Of a stretch of 64,000 nucleotides of DNA, positions 62,763-64,000 are shown one piece after another. How positions within the stretch are numbered: the first letter of the stretch is position 1; the number at the start of each line of letters is the position of its first letter. The stretch lies in contig NZ_LROM01000097.1 in NCBI RefSeq assembly GCF_001758785.1, positions 1-64,000 of the forward strand. The letters run 5' to 3'. Position numbers and translations under genes: made by a program. This stretch comes from Duganella phyllosphaerae. GTDB taxonomy: Bacteria > Pseudomonadota > Gammaproteobacteria > Burkholderiales > Burkholderiaceae_D. The notes under the pieces were generated by a model, which did no database searches, was not told where the DNA came from, and was given only the letters and a program-made list of their open reading frames with translations.

Positions 62763-63299
62763 TTACACCATGAATTGCGCCATGACGGCCGCGTGCGTGC
62801 CCTGCGCCTGCAACAGCAGTTCGCACACTTCGCGCACCGCGCCGCGCCCGCCCTGGGCGGTGGTGACGTGGTGCACGCGCGCCAGCACTTCGGGCCGGCC
62901 GTTCGGCACCGCCACCGCGAAACCGACGCGGGCGATGATGGGCAGATCGACCACGTCGTCGCCGATGAAGCCGACCTGCTCGGCCGTCAAGCCGGTCTTT
63001 TCCAGCAGCGCCTTGAACGGCGTGAGCTTGTCGTGGCCGCCCTGGTGCAGGTAACTGATGCCCAGGTCGGCCGCGCGCTTGATCACCTGCGGCGACGTGC
63101 GCGCGCTGATGATGGCGGTCTGCACGCCGGATTCCTGCAACAGCTTGATGCCCAGGCCGTCGTAGACGTTGAACGTCTTGAGCGCTTCGCCGTCGGCGCC
63201 GTAGTGCAGGCTGCCGTCGGTGAGCACGCCGTCGACGTCGAAAATCATCAGTTTGACGCGCACGGCGCGCTCGAGCATGGTCATGGTCGATTCGGTCAT
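62763..63299 (-). CDS. kdsC: 3-deoxy-D-manno-octulosonate 8-phosphate phosphatase
   Basis: This 178-residue HAD-family phosphatase has FDVDGVLTDG (nucleophile Asp21), IISARTSPQV, and GFIGDDVVDLP. It removes phosphate from Kdo-8-phosphate in LPS inner-core synthesis. ATG 63299 overlaps the kdsD stop by one base, so the two are coupled; ATGs five and seven codons inside are alternatives. Confidence 0.94.
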   Translation of the reverse strand: MTESTMTMLERAVRVKLMIFDVDGVLTDGSLHYGADGEALKTFNVYDGLGIKLLQESGVQTAIISARTSPQVIKRAADLGISYLHQGGHDKLTPFKALLEKTGLTAEQVGFIGDDVVDLPIIARVGFAVAVPNGRPEVLARVHHVTTAQGGRGAVREVCELLLQAQGTHAAVMAQFMV

Positions 63300-64000
63300 C
63301 AGATCACCTTGGCGCGTGTGAGGTCGTGGATGTGCAAGGCGCCGACCAGCTTGCCGTCGGCATCGGTCACCAGCATCTGGTTGATGCGGAACTGTTCCAT
63401 CACGGCCACGGCATCGACTGCCAGCTTTTCCGGCGCAATGCTGCGCGGGTTCGGATGCATCACGTCGCGGATCACGACACGGGTGAAGTCCTGCACTTTT
63501 TCGATCATGCGGCGCAGATCGCCGTCGGTGAACACGCCGATCGGCTTGTCGTCGGCATCGACCACGGCAGTCATGCCCATGCCCTTCTGGGTGATTTCGA
63601 GTAACGCGTCGGTAAGCTTGACGTCGGCGCGGACTTTCGGCACATCGGCGCCGCTGCGCATGACGTCGCGCACGTGGGTAAGCAGGCGCCGGCCCAGCGC
63701 GCCGCCCGGGTGCGAACGGGCAAAATCTTCTTCCTTGAAGCCGCGCAGGTCGAGCAAGGCGACCGCCAAAGCATCCCCCAGCGCCAGCGTGACGGTGGTG
63801 GACGTGGTCGGCGCCAGGTTCATCGGGCACGCTTCCTTGGCCACGGCGACATTCAAGTGCACATCGGCGATATTGGCCAGGCTGGAACCGGGTTTGCCGG
63901 TGATCGCGATGACCTTGCTGCCCATGCGCTTGACCACCGGCAAGATGGTCATCAACTCGCCGCTCTCGCCCGAGTAGGAAATCGCAATGAAGGCGTCGTC
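63299..64000 (-). CDS. kdsD: Arabinose-5-phosphate isomerase, C-terminal part (5' end outside the window)
   Basis: About 233 residues are visible. The SIS sugar-isomerase portion is cut at the N-terminus (begins DDAFIAISYSGESGELM), with LAPTTSTTVTLALGDALAVAL. Two CBS domains follow (DVMRSGADVPKVR through ALHIHDL). It converts ribulose-5-phosphate to arabinose-5-phosphate, the first step of Kdo synthesis. Order kdsD-kdsC-lptC-lptA-lptB-rpoN is conserved. Confidence 0.92.
   Translation of the reverse strand, partial: DDAFIAISYSGESGELMTILPVVKRMGSKVIAITGKPGSSLANIADVHLNVAVAKEACPMNLAPTTSTTVTLALGDALAVALLDLRGFKEEDFARSHPGGALGRRLLTHVRDVMRSGADVPKVRADVKLTDALLEITQKGMGMTAVVDADDKPIGVFTDGDLRRMIEKVQDFTRVVIRDVMHPNPRSIAPEKLAVDAVAVMEQFRINQMLVTDADGKLVGALHIHDLTRAKVI

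Noticed and set aside
1..64000. CRISPR arrays, tRNA or rRNA genes, insertion sequences and prophage
   Set aside because: No regularly spaced direct repeats, cloverleaf-like tRNA genes, rRNA segments, transposase genes or phage structural genes were recognised in reading either strand. A covariance-model scan would be needed to exclude small RNAs.

Overview
The window is high-GC, gene-dense chromosomal DNA from a betaproteobacterium, most likely of the Oxalobacteraceae (Massilia/Duganella/Janthinobacterium group). This is inferred from gene order typical of Burkholderiales (fmdB-DUF502-aspS-nudB-EEP-clsB, ubiJ-ubiB, kdsD-kdsC-lptC-lptA-lptB-rpoN-hpf), from a PEP-CTERM protein that implies an exosortase system, and from several TonB-dependent receptors. 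No rRNA, tRNA, CRISPR array, insertion sequence or prophage was recognised. No wholly new system stands out. The unusual material is a set of rearranged or non-canonical small modules.

1-20 kb is mostly accessory: the end of a pnuC-like transporter gene, a hybrid sensor kinase, a large TonB-dependent receptor, a catalase-family protein, a small outer-membrane beta-barrel, an MFS exporter, a LysR regulator, an epoxide hydrolase facing a TetR gene, a DapA-family lyase coupled to a GntR regulator, a PEP-CTERM trypsin-like protease, a PhoD phosphatase, and a hipBA toxin-antitoxin pair preceded by a perfect 16-bp inverted repeat.

20-27 kb is a fatty-acid beta-oxidation operon on the minus strand (TetR regulator, acyl-CoA dehydrogenase, 3-hydroxyacyl-CoA dehydrogenase/enoyl-CoA hydratase, thiolase, second enoyl-CoA hydratase). 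Its promoter is flanked by two ACG/CGT palindromes. Two strong stem-loops separate the last gene from the thiolase gene.

27-38 kb holds housekeeping genes on the minus strand: ubiE, a Tim44-like protein, ubiJ, ubiB, a TPMT-like methyltransferase, fmdB, DUF502, aspS, nudB, an EEP-family protein, clsB and hslR. Several Rho-independent terminators divide them.

38-46 kb holds an LprI-like protein, an alpha/beta hydrolase, a probable organosulfur-scavenging module (TonB receptor plus flavin monooxygenase, with a divergent SsuA-like binding protein), and a PIN-domain protein overlapping a small downstream partner.

45-53.7 kb holds an operon of a giant FAD/Fe-S oxidoreductase, a HIT protein and a DUF971 protein, then yqaA, a long inverted repeat, ilvA and queF.

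53.8-64 kb carries ptsN-hprK-rapZ on the plus strand and kdsD-kdsC-lptC-lptA-lptB-rpoN-hpf on the minus strand. In most relatives these form one co-directional series. Here they face each other across about 2.6 kb containing a RelE-type toxin, an antitoxin that has lost its DNA-binding half, an acyl-CoA hydrolase gene and an alginate-lyase gene. This looks like an old inversion or insertion junction.
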